Positions 38,270 through 50,757 of a stretch of DNA of 64,000 nucleotides are shown in pieces. The DNA comes from Sphagnum magellanicum (lineage: Eukaryota > Streptophyta > Sphagnopsida > Sphagnales > Sphagnaceae): contig CM038908.1 of NCBI GenBank assembly GCA_021904315.1, positions 28,478,501-28,542,500 of the forward strand, read 5' to 3'. The translations under genes were made by a program, and so were the position numbers. Under the pieces are notes generated by a model, which saw only the letters and a program-made list of their open reading frames with translations, was not told where the DNA came from and searched no databases. Position 1 is the first letter of the stretch. The number at the start of each line of letters is the position of its first letter.

Positions 38270-40010
38270 CTTAGCTGTTGTCTAAGTTTCCAGCTCTACC
38301 TCTACAATGTCTTTTGTCAACTACCCAATGTCTGGTTTTTGGGCTTTGTGATGAACAAGTACCAGGTACTTGCAAAGCTGCCCGGGCTTGGTTAGTTGGT
38401 TGCTTCTTGTTGTTTTTGTTGTTGTTGTTGTTGTTGTTGTACATGGGTGTGGATTTGTTTTCGCTACTTGCTTGCTATTGATCCATCTCCAGCTGCTTTG
38501 CTTTGTTCAGTGTAGCTTTTGTACCTATCCCTAGCTTGTCTCAACATATATCCCTTGTTGGGTCCTGCTGGTTTCTTTACTACTGTTCACAACAACACAT
38601 TCTGGAGGAGAAGGAGGAGGAGGAGGAGGAGTTTGTGGATCTGTTTTTTTGTGGAGTAGTAGTACTGGTGGTGGTGGTGGTGGAGCTTGTGGGGAGCTTG
38701 GTGTCCAGCTGCAGGTTGCAGTCCCGAATGTGGTTGAGGTAAATTTTTTTTCTCTTCTCCTGATCTGTAGCAGCTTCTGTAAGGTTTTGCATTCTTTGAA
38801 AGGACTGCAGATTTTCTTAAGAATTATTTGGGGGTGTTTTGGTTACTCTTCAAATTGCTGCTGCTGTGAAATAATGCAAAGCTCCCAGCAGCTTTCTGGT
38901 GGCATGTCCAAACCTAATTAACCTCAGTTGTATGAAGAATTCTGGATCCCCAGTGACATGGGTTGTGAATGCTTTTTTTTTCTGGCTTGCTTGGAACCCC
39001 ACCCAAAAAAAAAAAACAAAAAAAACAAAAAAAAAAGAAAATACACTACACATTTTGGGTTTGGAAGAAAACTACAGCTTTGGTTCTGAGAGGACTAGAG
39101 TTGATGGATCTGTTTTGCACCTGAATGAATCTCTTTGCAAAACAACTTTGTTGCAAGATTTTTTGTGTCTGTAGATCAATCAATCACTTCAGGAATGAAT
39201 GCTCACTGCGGTTTTGCCTCCTTCTCAATTTGCAGGTGTTTGGCAGCTCATGTGACATGTACACACTGCTGTTAGAGGAGGGGTGGTGACAAGCTTGTCA
39301 GTCATGATGGGAGGTGGAAGTGTTGATTGTGAAGGATTTGGCGGTGGATTGACAACACACCTGACAGATGATGAGCTTTGCAGATTTGGTTTGTTTTTTC
39401 CCCTTTTTTTCCTTGCTGCTGAGTCTTAACCCTCTGTTTCTTCCATGCAAAACCTTGAGCTCTGTCTGTCTGTGTGTCTGTCTTGGCCCTTTCAAGACAT
39501 TTTCAGCTTCATGGATGTCTCTTGTAATTGTATGTATCCTCTAGAAACACAACTGGTTCACAAGTTGAAGAGATTACCATACTATTTGACGTGTTTGCAT
39601 CTTCTACTGAAGGTTGTACAAATTGATGCTATGTTTTTTCAGATAGAAATCCTTCAAGGTGGAAGAATCTGAAGGAAGTATTGGCACGAGAAAATATGGG
39701 GAAGGTGCAGAAGATTCGGCAGACATGATGGATGATATGTGTGATTTCAGAGGCATCGTTGCGAGGATGGTCACTTGTGCATTCGGGTTAGACATGGAGC
39801 AATGCTGGATGTGAAGGTGCTTTGAATGTTGCAGTAGCGGCAGCAGCTCTGATTGTTACACTGATTGATCATCAGCTTCTTTCTTTCAACGTGTTGTTGC
39901 AGTGCCAGTTTTCATGCAACCCTTCTTCTGTTCTAAGCTTGGGAACTTCCCACTGGTGGTGAAGAAAGAGGTAGCACAGCTATTGTTGTTGTTGTTGTTG
40001 TTGATCTGGA
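36431..40010 (+). other. CpG-rich block and probable 5' leader of the U-box gene
   Basis: From 36431 to about 37050 the DNA becomes GC- and CpG-rich, unlike the AT-rich spacer to its left, and has a short direct repeat (GGACGAAAC, TGAGTAGTC) near 36640-36700. An 85-residue minus-strand frame there (36791-37048) is unrecognised. After 37550, CTT, GAA, CAG, GTT and GGA triplet runs lead to the U-box start at 40011, resembling the leaders of the other genes. Leader exons and introns are likely (for example acceptor-like TTGCAG near 39235) but cannot be fixed. Confidence 0.45.
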
Positions 40011-43000
40011 ATGGCTGTGCGGGATGTCAAGCTTCAACCATTGGTGACGGAGGTACTGGCAGTTGTGAACAAAGTGGTACTTGATGCACGCAAGCCTGTT
40101 GTGCAGCAGGATGGGTTCCGTCGCCTAGTTTTGTATCTGGAGGATCTTCAGCCAATTCTGTCACAGCTACAGAATGTGATGATGGACGATCTCCCTCAAG
40201 GTATCCAGGTTGGGTTGGATGGAATCAAAGCTGATCTCCACAAGTTTCAGCCGATTCTGCATCTGTGCAAGACCAGGAGCCATCTCTACCTCCTCGTCCA
40301 TTGCCATGTAGTGGTTGACAGTATCCAGGAAACAACACATAACATTGGGCAATGGCTGCTGCTCATTCCAGCTCCTGCTCGCACTTTCCACAGCAAGGAT
40401 CTGAGCCTGAAGACCGAAGAGCTGGCTCATGAAATGTTGCAAGCTCGCTTTCTTGTATGGCGGTCTTCTTCATCCTTTGCTGCTCCTCAGTGCTATGTGC
40501 AATGCTGTTGTCTTCTGCCTCCTCTGTCTGTTTGCAATTAGACCTCGCCTCTTATGCCTTGCATGCCAATTTGTCACCTTTTTTTTTCCTCCCCTTTCTT
40601 TCTGTTTGCAGGTTCCAGAAGATGAGGAAAGCATTTACTTGGCTTTAGAGAGGGAATCAAAAGGCGATAATTCAGTGACAGCAGTTCAGAAAGCACTTGT
40701 GGCGGACATCAGTCATGCACTGGGAATCGACTTGGAGAAGAACAGTAGAGCTCTGTGTGAGCAGTTGCGGCTCATGCGCAAGGAGCTTCCTGACTGCAAA
40801 CATGAAAATGAGCTAGAGCTCCTGAAAGCTGTTGCACGCCTCTTGGAACCATTGATTGTTGAACCTGAATTCATGTACAGGTCAAGCGCATCTGATGCTG
40901 GCGAGAATGAACCTTTACCTCCTTTTGAGGCCTTCCTATGCCCACTGACAAAACAGGTCTGAGACAGACAACACAGCCTTCTGTGCATTATCTGCAGCAC
41001 TCTGCAAGTGTAGAATTCCCTCAGGAAACCCACAAAAACAGAAAACCCATCCAACATTGATTTTCTGGGTTTTTCTGGCAGGTGATGGAAGATCCAGTAG
41101 TTGTAGAGTCAGAAATGACGTATGAGCGACAAGCAATTGAGCAATGGTTTGAGGCTTGTCAACAACAAGGCCGAGAACCAACATGTCCTGTGAGTGGCCA
41201 GATTCTGCAAAGCACCAAAGTGCAGCCAAATGTGGTGCTTCAACGCACGATCCAAGAGTGGACAAGGCGCAATGCTGTCATCTGCATGCGTGTAGCAGCT
41301 GCCCAGCTCAACCCAGCTTCATCGGTGAAATTTTCTTCTCTCTTATGTTTTTGCAACAAAGCTGAAGCCCTTTTTTTGCCATCTGTAGTAGCAAAGGGTG
41401 GTGTTCTTATTCTTCTTCTAGCACTTTGACCAGGCATTAAACTATCAATCAGATTGTCCTGAAATGGGTGATGATAGTGGCAGATAGAGGAGGTTGATCA
41501 TGCACTGGATGAGATCATGAAATTTACTCAAGAAGATCCCGTGTATAGACAAAAGCTCCGGGAAGTGGGTGCCATTCCTTCAATACTGGGGCTATGGCAA
41601 AGCCATTCCAACTCTGGAATGCAAATACGTAACAAAGCTCTCAAAGCTCTTCACATGATGGCTATTGATAACACTGAAAACAAGGTAGGTACCCTTTGCA
41701 GCAACTGTGTTGTTGTGTCCACAGAACAAAACATTTCCTTCTAGCACCCATTGATCCATCCATCCAGCTCTTGTCATCTGCTGCCACATGCATGCCCTTA
41801 GTCAAACAGACTTGCCCTAAACCCTAAACCCATGAGGTTTGATTCTACTCAGCTGTGTGTGGTGTTTTTTTTTGGTACATGAAGGATGAAATGGTGGAGC
41901 TCGGAGTGTTGAAGCTAGCTGTGAAGAGTTTGGGCAGCAGTCGAGACAAAGAAAAAGAGACTGCGGTCTTGTTGCTGCATGAGCTTTCACTGCATCCTCA
42001 CACATGTAAACAGATGGGATCTGAAAAGGGTGCAATCCTCTTCTTAGTGGGCCTCACCACTAACAATGATGAAGATCTTCAGATTGCCAGAGTTGCAGAA
42101 AAGACACTGAAGAACTTGGAACAGATGGATGTCACCGTGCTGCAAATGGCTGAAGCTGGTCGCCTGCACCCTCTCCTTTCTCGTCTCTGTGAAGGTACAA
42201 ACAAGCAAGAGATTCTCCAGATGTCTCTCCCCTGTGTTTTCTCTCTGTCTCTCTGTCTCTCTCTAGTATTTCCATCATGTTGTTAACTTGTTGTCTTATT
42301 CAGTGCATGTGTGATGGAGAGTGCAGGCTCAGAGGAAACCCAATTGAAGATGGCGCAACATCTTGCACAGATGACGCTCACAAACACCAGCAAGGGGATG
42401 GTGGCACAATCTGGGAGTGAAGTACTTGTAAAGATGTTGCTCAGGAATGCAGAAGCAAAAGAGGCTTCTTTAGGTGCGATTCTCAATCTGTCACTGCTGG
42501 ATGACACTGCACCCCTACTTATAAACGCCGGAGTGTTGTGTCAACTTCTTGCCATCATGTTCTCAGCTGATGAAGAGGATAAGGTGTCTACACGTCTCAA
42601 AGAGACAGCTGCCAGCACGCTTGCCAACCTGCTTTCTACTCCCAGGAACTGGGAAAGAGTTCGAGTTGATGAAGATGGCCACACGCTCAAATCAGAAAGC
42701 ATTCTACAAAACTTTTTGGGATTGCTTACAGATGCTCACATCACGTGGAAGGACAAGATCATAAGATCACTCTATTATATAGCGTCGTCCCCACAAGCTT
42801 CAGGTCAGTTCTTATCAATCTCTTGTGGAATTGTCATAGTAGCATCATCTTTCGAGTTGGATTTTGGGTTGCCGTTTTTGTGAAGTCATTGTTGGTGTGC
42901 ATCACTGGTTGGTGTTAATTGAACTGCACTGGAGCTTCATGCACATGGTTCATTTAGCCATGGTTGGTTGGTTGGGGGGGACATGAATGAACAGCGGAAG

Positions 43001-44317
43001 TGGCAAAACACTTGAGTGGGAAAGGAATCATCACTCTAGTGACATTCTTGCAAGATCCGGAAGCAGTGAAGCGGCTCCAAGTGCTACGGTTGCTGAGTGT
43101 CCTTAGTCAGCTTGTGGGAGAGGATGTAGTTGCAGCTCTCCGCAGTGCACACCAGCTTGTGCGCCTGAAAGACCTCTTGCAATCAAAAGGGAAGGTTCTG
43201 TTGGAAGAGCGCATGTCTGCTGCCAACCTCTTGGCAAACATACCTCTGACAGAATTTGAGGTAAAAATGCATTCTTTGCTTGTTGGTTGTTATCAGATTT
43301 TGATGATGTTCTGGTTCAGAGCATGATCTGGTGTGTGATCTGGCTGGACATCTGGGTGTGTGCAACAAACACATATTCCATAGCATGAAGCAAACAACCA
43401 AAGGGTTTTTTATCTTGAAGGATTTCTGTCACTGTGCGCAGGTGATATGTGTGCTTGAAGTGGACCTTCTGCCATGGACTATCACAACGCTCGATGACGT
43501 CAGGAGTGGAAAAACAGGGAAGTTGCCAGGGCGTTCAGGAGCAGCATTTCAAGAGGGTCTAGTGGGTTTGTTGCTACACTATGCGCGCAACTCAAACATG
43601 ACAATTCTGAACTGTATACGGGAGCAGAGACTATTCACCCTCTTTCAAGAGCTACTAATGGTTCCTCAAAGTTCAGCAATAGTGAAGGAACGGGCAGCTT
43701 TGGGTCTTCAGTTACTTGCAACAAAATCGAGCTTGTTCACATCCTCCAAAAAGATTGAAGAGCACAAGAAGAATTCTGGAGGCAACAACAAGATGGGTTG
43801 TTTTGTGTGTTTGTTACGGACATCACTACCGCAACCCATCTACACATGTTCTGTGCATAAGAGCACATGTGATGCAAACATGGATTTTTGCCTGGTGGCA
43901 GCGAATGCAGTGGCACCACTTGTGGAGCATCTGGATGAAGAGCAGCCGGAGGGTGTTAAGCTAGCAGTCCTGGGTGCATTGTCCACTCTGCTCTTTGATG
44001 AGGCGAACCTTGGTGCAAGCGTTGCAGAAATTCTGAAGTCTGGTGGAGTTCAACCCATTTTTGAGTTATTCTACACTGTGCGGCAAGGTGAACTGCAAGA
44101 GAAAGCTGTGTGGATGATAGAGCGAATTCTCCGCACAGAGGAGTATGCACAAGGACATACGATCGATCAAGTGCTTTTCCAAGCCCTCATTGAAGCATTC
44201 AAACATGGGAGTCCCACAACGAGAGCACTGGCTCAGGATTCTCTCACCCATCTCAAGCAAATCTCCGTCGTTAGTTCTGGTCCTCGAGGGAAGTCTCGAG
44301 CATTGCAGAGGCGCTAA
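40011..44317 (+). CDS. U-box/ARM E3 ubiquitin ligase, PUB42-44 group
   Basis: Plant U-box ligases of this group transfer ubiquitin to substrates; the Arabidopsis member SAUL1/PUB44 controls premature senescence and immunity. Eight exons (40011-40454, 40612-40956, 41082-41324, 41484-41684, 41885-42194, 42327-42803, 42995-43260, 43442-44317) join in phase with GT-AG introns to give 1053 residues. The helical N-terminal region (residues 1 to about 245; LYLEDLQPILSQLQ) resembles longer members such as PUB42. The U-box covers about 252-325: FEAFLCPLTKQVMEDPVVVE, ERQAIEQWFEAC, CPVSGQIL, IQEWTRRN. About 700 residues of armadillo-like repeats follow, including LLHELSLHPHTCKQMGSEKG and the late block MGCFVCLLRT, CSVHKSTCD, FCLVAANAVAPLVEHLDEE, VWMIERILRTEEYA typical of the PUB43/44 family. 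The N-terminal extension and length favour a PUB42-like assignment. No damage is seen. Confidence 0.9.
41815..41831. repeat. Telomere-like motif in U-box gene intron
   Basis: CCCTAAACCCTAAACCC lies in the intron between exons 4 and 5, about 55 bases before the acceptor at 41884. Confidence 0.85.
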
Positions 44318-46937
44318 GTCACAACAACACACACTTCATTCCAAACATGAGATGATGGAGTACCGAGGAAGCATTGCTGAGGCGCAAGTAGTATCAAACA
44401 CTTACAAGACAATGGAGTGTAAATCTACACACGTTCTTGTATGGTCATCCAAGAAAGCAGTTTTTACAAGCTGAGGGCACAACTAAGATGATGACACAGG
44501 CAGGCGCAGGTGCATCCGCTGGCTGTTATAAAAACATAACAGGTGAAGTGTCAGTCATTTGTGGATTTTGCTCATCATGCACACTGTGAAACAAAATCAA
44601 TCACCACCGCATCCATGTTCTTCTCCTCACTGCTCCCGATGGTATATTACTCTTCTGAGTCATGATAACCATATCATTGTTACAACATAACATGATATAA
44701 CATTCCAAAGGGAAATTCTTTCACAAAAGGACCGATTTTGGGAGTGGGTTTTCATCACATGTATGCGGTGTTAGGTGCTGCTGCTGCTGCTTATGGATGG
44801 GATACTACTACGAATCACAGTTTTGCTTTTAGGGTTTGTTTGTGATCCCCTTTTGGGTGAACCAACAAATTTGTGAGCCAGGAAGAAAATCGAGCAATGA
44901 ACTGGCACAACCCCACTACTACTACTACTACTACTACATTCGCAAACAAAAACATAAGGATGTAACTGGCGAGCGAACAGCGTTTTGAGTAAACACAACG
45001 CAAATCCTCACACACTGTAATAGCATGAATGAATGAATTAGGGTTACGTGTGTATGACAAACATATCTTAATATGTATGTATATACTGGTGAAAATCATG
45101 TTCTTTGGTGAATATCTGAGTTTCAGACACGAGGATGGTTGTGTTGATAGCTAGACCCATTTGTGTACTAAAGAAGGTTAGATCATTTAGGGTTTAGGGA
45201 TTAGGGTTTAGTTAACTAGCTTTTTCTAGCTTGATTATGAACTGTTTTGCAACATAAATAAATAAATAAATAAAAAATCCTCCCTAACACATCATTGGGA
45301 CAAATGGATGAATGTAAAATCACATTACCCTAATACTATTCCATCCAAGACCCCACCCTACAACCCTTTTTTGTTTGGTGCATGCAAAATTTTTGTACAT
45401 TCTCTATTTTTTGGGCAAATCATTTGCCAAATTAAGAAAAAAAATTAAAATTTTGTTTTAGCCACATTTTCACTTTTGAAAATTATGTTGTAGAAACCTA
45501 TTGCCATTTAATGCTAAATCCCTCTTGGGATGCTTGCAATTGATGCAACATTAGAAAATTGGAAATAATCAATAAATAAATAATAATAATAATAATAAAT
45601 AACCCCATTGCCACCCTTATGGTTCATCCATTCTATGTGGAGAGATATTTTTGGGGGGGTTTTATTTTTATTTTAATATGAATTTAACTTCTTTTGGTCA
45701 TGTGAGTTATTATTATTTTTTTGTTACAAAAATTTCTCCACTTGGTGGGGAAAAAAAAAAGAAAAAAAAGGAAAAAAAAGAAAAAAAAAAAAAAGGCTAA
45801 TGCAACTTCTCCAAAGGAATTTTTTGGAAAAAAATGGCCCAAAGTCATTAATTACACCGAGAGGATTTTTATTTTTATTTTTATTTTATGAAATCGCCCA
45901 ATCTAGACTGATATGTTCTAGATTTTTGCCAGAAAATTATAGCATTATTCCTTTTTAAAAAAAATTCTCCTTTCCTCTCTTACTACATGTAGCCAAATTT
46001 GGCTAAAAGTCCTCTTGTGGATGATTGCCAAAACCACTTAGCCAAGCTCATTAAAATAAATAGATAAATAAATAAATAAATAAATAAGTAAATGAAAACT
46101 GGTGTTGAAAAAAAGCACTCACTGTTGTCCAATCACACGACTTCGATGACAATTTACAACCATTCACCATCTGACACGTGGACACTGAAGACAACCGGTA
46201 TCATACCCGAGTTCGCAACCGGTGTTGGGCGGGTATTTTGCCGTGGTGATAACCACCGGTTCCTTTTTTTGGGGGGGGGAGAAACATGGCTAACAAAATA
46301 AAATATTCCGATTTTTTTTTGGAAAAGGAAAAACCACCACAGAAGAGAAAAATAAAAACCGCCGGTTCTCGTGAAAAGATCCGGGTAGACGACGGCTGTT
46401 GAGGCGGTTATTAGGGTCGGAACCATGGTTAGACAGGTATCCACATCAGAGGCCGGGTCTTTGGATGTTTGGGGTCTGAGGGACCGCCCTGATAACCGCC
46501 GGGGGTCTTGTTCTGCCTGCTGTTTTTGTTTGTTTGTTTGTTTGGTTCTTCAGGATTAGGGTTTCTGCATTTCGTGAAGAGGAAGAAGAAGAAGAAGAAG
46601 AACGATCGATCCATCGCAATGTGGGTGATCGCAACCTCTGATGTGTGTTTTTTGATCTGAACAAATGTAGAAAGAATCATTGCAGGTGCAACAGATAGAC
46701 TAAATTTCTGTTGTTATTGTTGTGTTTTTTTTTCCCTCTGTGTGTTGGTGGGTTTTTTTTTGGGGGGGGGGGGGGGTGTTGTCTTATGCAAGAGTGTGAA
46801 GAAGAAGAAAAATGAGAGGCTCAGGGAGAAGAAGAAGAGGGAGCGTTGCTGCTGGTGATGATGAGGCCTACAATAATAATGTCTGGAGTAGCAGTTCCTG
46901 GTTTTGTTCACAAGCTTGCAATCCAAAACAAGAATGT
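44318..46937. other. Spacer: U-box 3' end, AT-rich block and P58IPK promoter
   Basis: The first few hundred bases are probably the 3' UTR of the U-box gene. An ACT triplet run (about 44915-44937), telomere-like motifs (45187-45210) and AAAT/ATAA runs (45255-45275, 45570-45600, 46057-46088) follow. From about 46130 to 46520 the DNA is GC- and CpG-rich with repeated ACCGGT/CCGGT and a CACGTG box, consistent with a promoter. GAAGAA runs near 46576-46602 and 46797-46842 probably lie in the 5' leader of P58IPK. No protein gene is recognised. Confidence 0.5.
46175..46180. promoter_or_regulatory. CACGTG G-box upstream of P58IPK
   Basis: A palindromic CACGTG in the context TGACACGTGGA lies about 760 bases before the chosen start codon, at the edge of a CpG-rich block. 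Plant bZIP factors, including those of the unfolded-protein response, bind ACGT cores. Its use here is inferred only. Confidence 0.3.
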
Positions 46938-49900
46938 ATGATGATGACTTGGATTGGACGACGTGTTGTTGCAATTACGCTTCTTCTTCTTGCATTACAG
47001 ACAATCCATGTATTGGCTTCCGATGCTGGTAAGTCCCATTACTGAACTCAATCCCTCTTCCTCCCCCGCCCCCGCCCCCTGTGCTTGCTGAACATCCGAG
47101 AACCATATGGATGTTGTTCAATAGTCAATCATCAACTCCTTTTTTCTCCCCCTTTTTTTCTTTTCTTTTTAGGTCTCAGGTTATTGACACTTCAGAAGAG
47201 GTGAAGAAGGTTTTGGGTTTTTGCAGCTGGAGGGGCTTTTGAAAAGCTTGAAAACCCACTTAAAATCAGGAGGTTTAAGGTTGTTTTTTAAGAAAATTTA
47301 AATATATATATTTTTGTGTCTGTGCCCACCTAATGCATTCTCAGATTCTAATGGAGATTGAGAGACTAGTTTGCAATGCCAGAGCTCGCAAGTACCCATT
47401 GCTTCTAGGAAGAGCTTTCTGAAATTGAGTGTGTTTGTTGTCACTGGCAGCATCTTATTTGCAGGCAGGGGATGCTTCGTTGTCACGAAGTGAATTTACC
47501 CTTGCTCTTCGACAATACAGCTCCTTCATAGGTATGCTTTACAATGGATCAACTTGGGTAGGCTTTTTTGGGTGTCATTGCTGCTCATGTGTTCAGCATC
47601 GATTCTTCCTCATACTCATAACACAGTATGTCAAGTGCATATCGAATGCAGCATGCGAAACCTTTTTTTTTTCTTTTTGAGGGGGGTGTGGAATTGCAGA
47701 GTCAGATCCAACAGCACCAGTGCATAGCTAACATAGCATGTGCAATCTTTTTTTTCTTTTTTTTTTTGGGTGTGCAATTGCAGAGTTAGAACCAACTCCA
47801 CCAGTGCATAGCTAACATAGCATGTGCAAACTTTTCTTCTTTTTTTTTGGGTGTGCAATTGCAGAGTTAGAACCAACCGCACCGGTGCATAGCTAACATG
47901 GCATGTGCAAACTTTTTAACTTATCTTTTGTGGGTGTGGAATTGCAGAGTTAGATCCAACAGCAGCATTAGGGTACTCAAAGAGAGCAGCAGTCTACCTT
48001 CAACAGCGGAAGTATCATGAGGCTCTTGCAGATCTGGATAGGGCAGTATCTGCTGATCCATCCTTTTTGCAAGGCTACTTGCATCGAGGTCGGCTTCTGC
48101 GCCAAATGTGCCGGTATGTTGTTGTTGTTATATGCCTCTGTCCTGCTGTTACACAGTGTCTATATGGATCAGACTTCTCATGTATTGAGTGGCATAGCAT
48201 GGTGTTCTATTTGAGAGGACTGTATTTCATCTGCAGGTTTGAGGAGGGGGAGAGGGATTTCCGGAAGATTCTGGAGCTGAAGCCTGGACATTCAAGTGCT
48301 GGGAAGGAGTTGGCCCAGACAGCTGAGGCTAGAGATACTCTAGCAGAAGCAGAGCTGTTTATTGATACTGAAGAATTCACCAAGGCAGGCGAAGCATTGG
48401 ACAGAGTTTTGTCATACTCACCAGAATGCTCCCAGGTTAATTCTGTCACTTAAGAATCTGTTTGTGAGCTACAAGTATGATTGATGATCGATGTAAGCAG
48501 TCCTTACTCTCCTTTGCAAATTTTAATCACCATTACACTGTTAGAGAAAGGAAGATGAACAATCAATCAGGGATATTATTTTGAAGCAAAACTGATAATT
48601 TTCATGGGAAATTAAATGGAGGGGATGTGTGCAGGCCCGGTTGCTGAAAGCGAAACTGATGCTGAAAAACAAGGACTACAGTGGAACAATCACAGAGGTG
48701 GGTCGGGTGCTCAAAGTGGATGAGAGTGACCTTGATGCTCTGCTTTTGCGAGGGAAGGCATATTTCTACCTTGCCGATCATGATGTTGCCCTGAGGTATT
48801 CTCTCAGTCCCATGATTATCTGTTAGTTTGGGTTACCACCAAACTGGAAAGTTTTCCCATTAGACCAGTGAGGCAAATTTTTGCACAAAATTGGGAAAAT
48901 ACTTACACCAACAAGTTGGTGGGAAGTTGACAGTATCGAATGTTCAGTTTCTTTTGTGAGTGAGATCAATTTCTAATGAATGGAGAGTTTCCTGTTTATC
49001 AATCAACTTCTGTGGTGTAATGCAGACACTACCAGACTGGCCTCCGTCTTGACCCTGAGCATGGAGAACTCAAGAAAGAGTATTTTAAGCTCAAAGCCCT
49101 TCTTCGGAAAACCAAGAGTGTATGTTTTCATCAAACCCCTTCCCCAAATCCACGTTTCCTGGGTTGGTTGATTTGCTACTTATATCAATATGAACTTGTA
49201 CCTTCATTGTTGAACTTTAGTATGCATCTGTGTAAATTGGTCTTCAGCTTCTGCATACTTCCCCTGGTGTTCTTAAAAGGATGCATATCTGACCTTGTGC
49301 TTTGCACTTATGTGACATTACAGGCTGATGAAGCATTTGAGAAAAGTAAGTTTCGCACTGCAGTTGAGGAGTATACATCAGCTTTGGAGATTGCACCTGA
49401 CCACACGTCCCACAACATCAAGCTTCACCTTGGCCTTTGCAAGGCCTTAGTCAAACTTGGGCGTGGCAGAGATGCAGTGACACGCTGCTCTCTTGTTTTA
49501 GAAATAGACAGTGAGTCACTTGAGGCTCTTGTCCAGGTATCAATCAAATCCTTGTCACATCCTCATTGGGTAGGCCAGAGATTTTGTCTGATGTTTTGAG
49601 GAATGTGCTTTGTATTTTGCTTCAAATGAGCAAGACCTGAGAATTCAATTCACAGCAAACAGAGCAATTGCTAAGAAACCTTGCTGGCAATGCAGAGAGG
49701 GGAGGCGAGGCTGTTGGTAGAGGACTGGGAAGGTGCTGTTGCTGATTTTAAAGCAGCAGTCCAGCAATCTCCTCAGGTTGGTCAATATGATGCTTCCCAT
49801 GTACTTCTTCAGTCCAAACATGACAATCCTGAACATCCTCTTTGGGGAGAGTGCTGTTGACGCAGTGTTTGCATGTCCCTTTGTATGATTTGGTGTGGTG

Positions 49901-50446
49901 TCCATGGCAGGACCGAGATATACGTGTGGGACTGCAAAAGGCAGAGCATGCGCTCAAGTTGAGCAAACGTAAAGATTGGTACAAAGTGTTAGGGTTGTCA
50001 AACATGGCATCAGCTGCAGACATCAAACGGGCGTATAAAAAACTTGCTCTCCAATGGCATCCTGACAAGAATGTAGAGAACAAGGAGGAAGCTGAAAACA
50101 AGTTCCGTGAAGTTGCTGAGGCCTATGAGGTTAGCTTGCTCTCTCTCACTCATTTTCCTCACAACATCTGTGTTGGTTTGGAGGCTCAATATGTCTGTGT
50201 CCAACCACCCATTTACAGTTGATTTCAGATGGAAATACAGCTGGGGTCAGGAGTTTATTGGTCATTCTTTTGGTGTGGTGACAGGTACTTGGAGATGAAG
50301 ACAAAAAAGCCAAGTATGACCGAGGTGAGGATTTGGATGAGCCCCAGATGGGTGGAGGTGGATTTAATCCCTTTGGTGGTGGTGGTGGTGGTTTCACATT
50401 CCAGTTTGAGGGGGGTTTCCCTGGGGGTGGGGCCTTCCATTTCTAA
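46938..50446 (+). CDS. P58IPK: P58IPK/DNAJC3 ER co-chaperone (TPR plus J domain)
   Basis: P58IPK binds unfolded proteins in the ER lumen through TPR repeats and recruits BiP through its J domain. Ten exons (46938-47028, 47469-47531, 47948-48113, 48237-48435, 48635-48795, 49026-49119, 49324-49536, 49696-49776, 49911-50129, 50285-50446) join in phase and encode 482 residues. The N-terminus [20 protein letters not shown] is a signal peptide. TPR units include [40 protein letters not shown] and [14 protein letters not shown] [17 protein letters not shown]. The J domain (about 378-445) has the HPD tripeptide in ALQWHPDKN. The C-terminus is glycine- and phenylalanine-rich with no KDEL-type signal, as in plant homologues. 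The frame is also open to ATG 46812, which would add 42 residues before the signal peptide; the start at 46938 suits ER targeting better. The intron before exon 3 holds duplicated acceptor sites. Confidence 0.92.
47651..47962 (+). repeat. Tandem duplication of a 3' splice site in P58IPK intron 2
   Basis: Units of 81-85 bp start at 47651, 47736, 47820 and 47901. Each has GCATG(T)GC, a T-rich tract, GTGTG(C/G)AATTGCAG and then about 20 bases homologous to the start of exon 3 (AGTTAGATCCAACAGCA). Acceptors therefore end at 47699, 47783, 47864 and, for the authentic site, 47947. In the first three units the exon-like part runs into TAA about ten codons on (peptide ending PVHS), whereas the last continues as exon 3. 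Confidence 0.9.
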
Positions 50447-50757
50447 AACAAAGTAAAGAGCTCTGAGGTATTATGGGTGGTGGGATGAGGAGATCAACCA
50501 CAGTTTGCATGCACTTATCTCTAACCCCACACCACCATGATCCTCTCCCCCTCACTTTTACTAACATTCTGACACTTCTTCAAATTGAATCAAAGGCCAA
50601 AACAGGCTGCAACATTCTTTATTTGCAGGAGATATGTGCGTGGACCAGAATTTGGTAGTGATTATTGTTAGCTTGAGATTCTGAGTGGATTATCACTCGA
50701 CGCTTGTATATCTCCTGTCAAGAGCAGGAGCTGATCAAGTTAATGGGGGAGAAGTAA

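Noticed and set aside
46812..46937. 42-residue N-terminal extension of P58IPK
   Set aside because: It would bury the signal peptide; the Met at 46938 gives a normal ER signal. It remains possible as a leader reading.
47631..47882. Minus-strand repeat protein with [14 protein letters not shown] units
   Set aside because: It is the antisense of the duplicated splice-site array and intron T-tracts inside the P58IPK gene.
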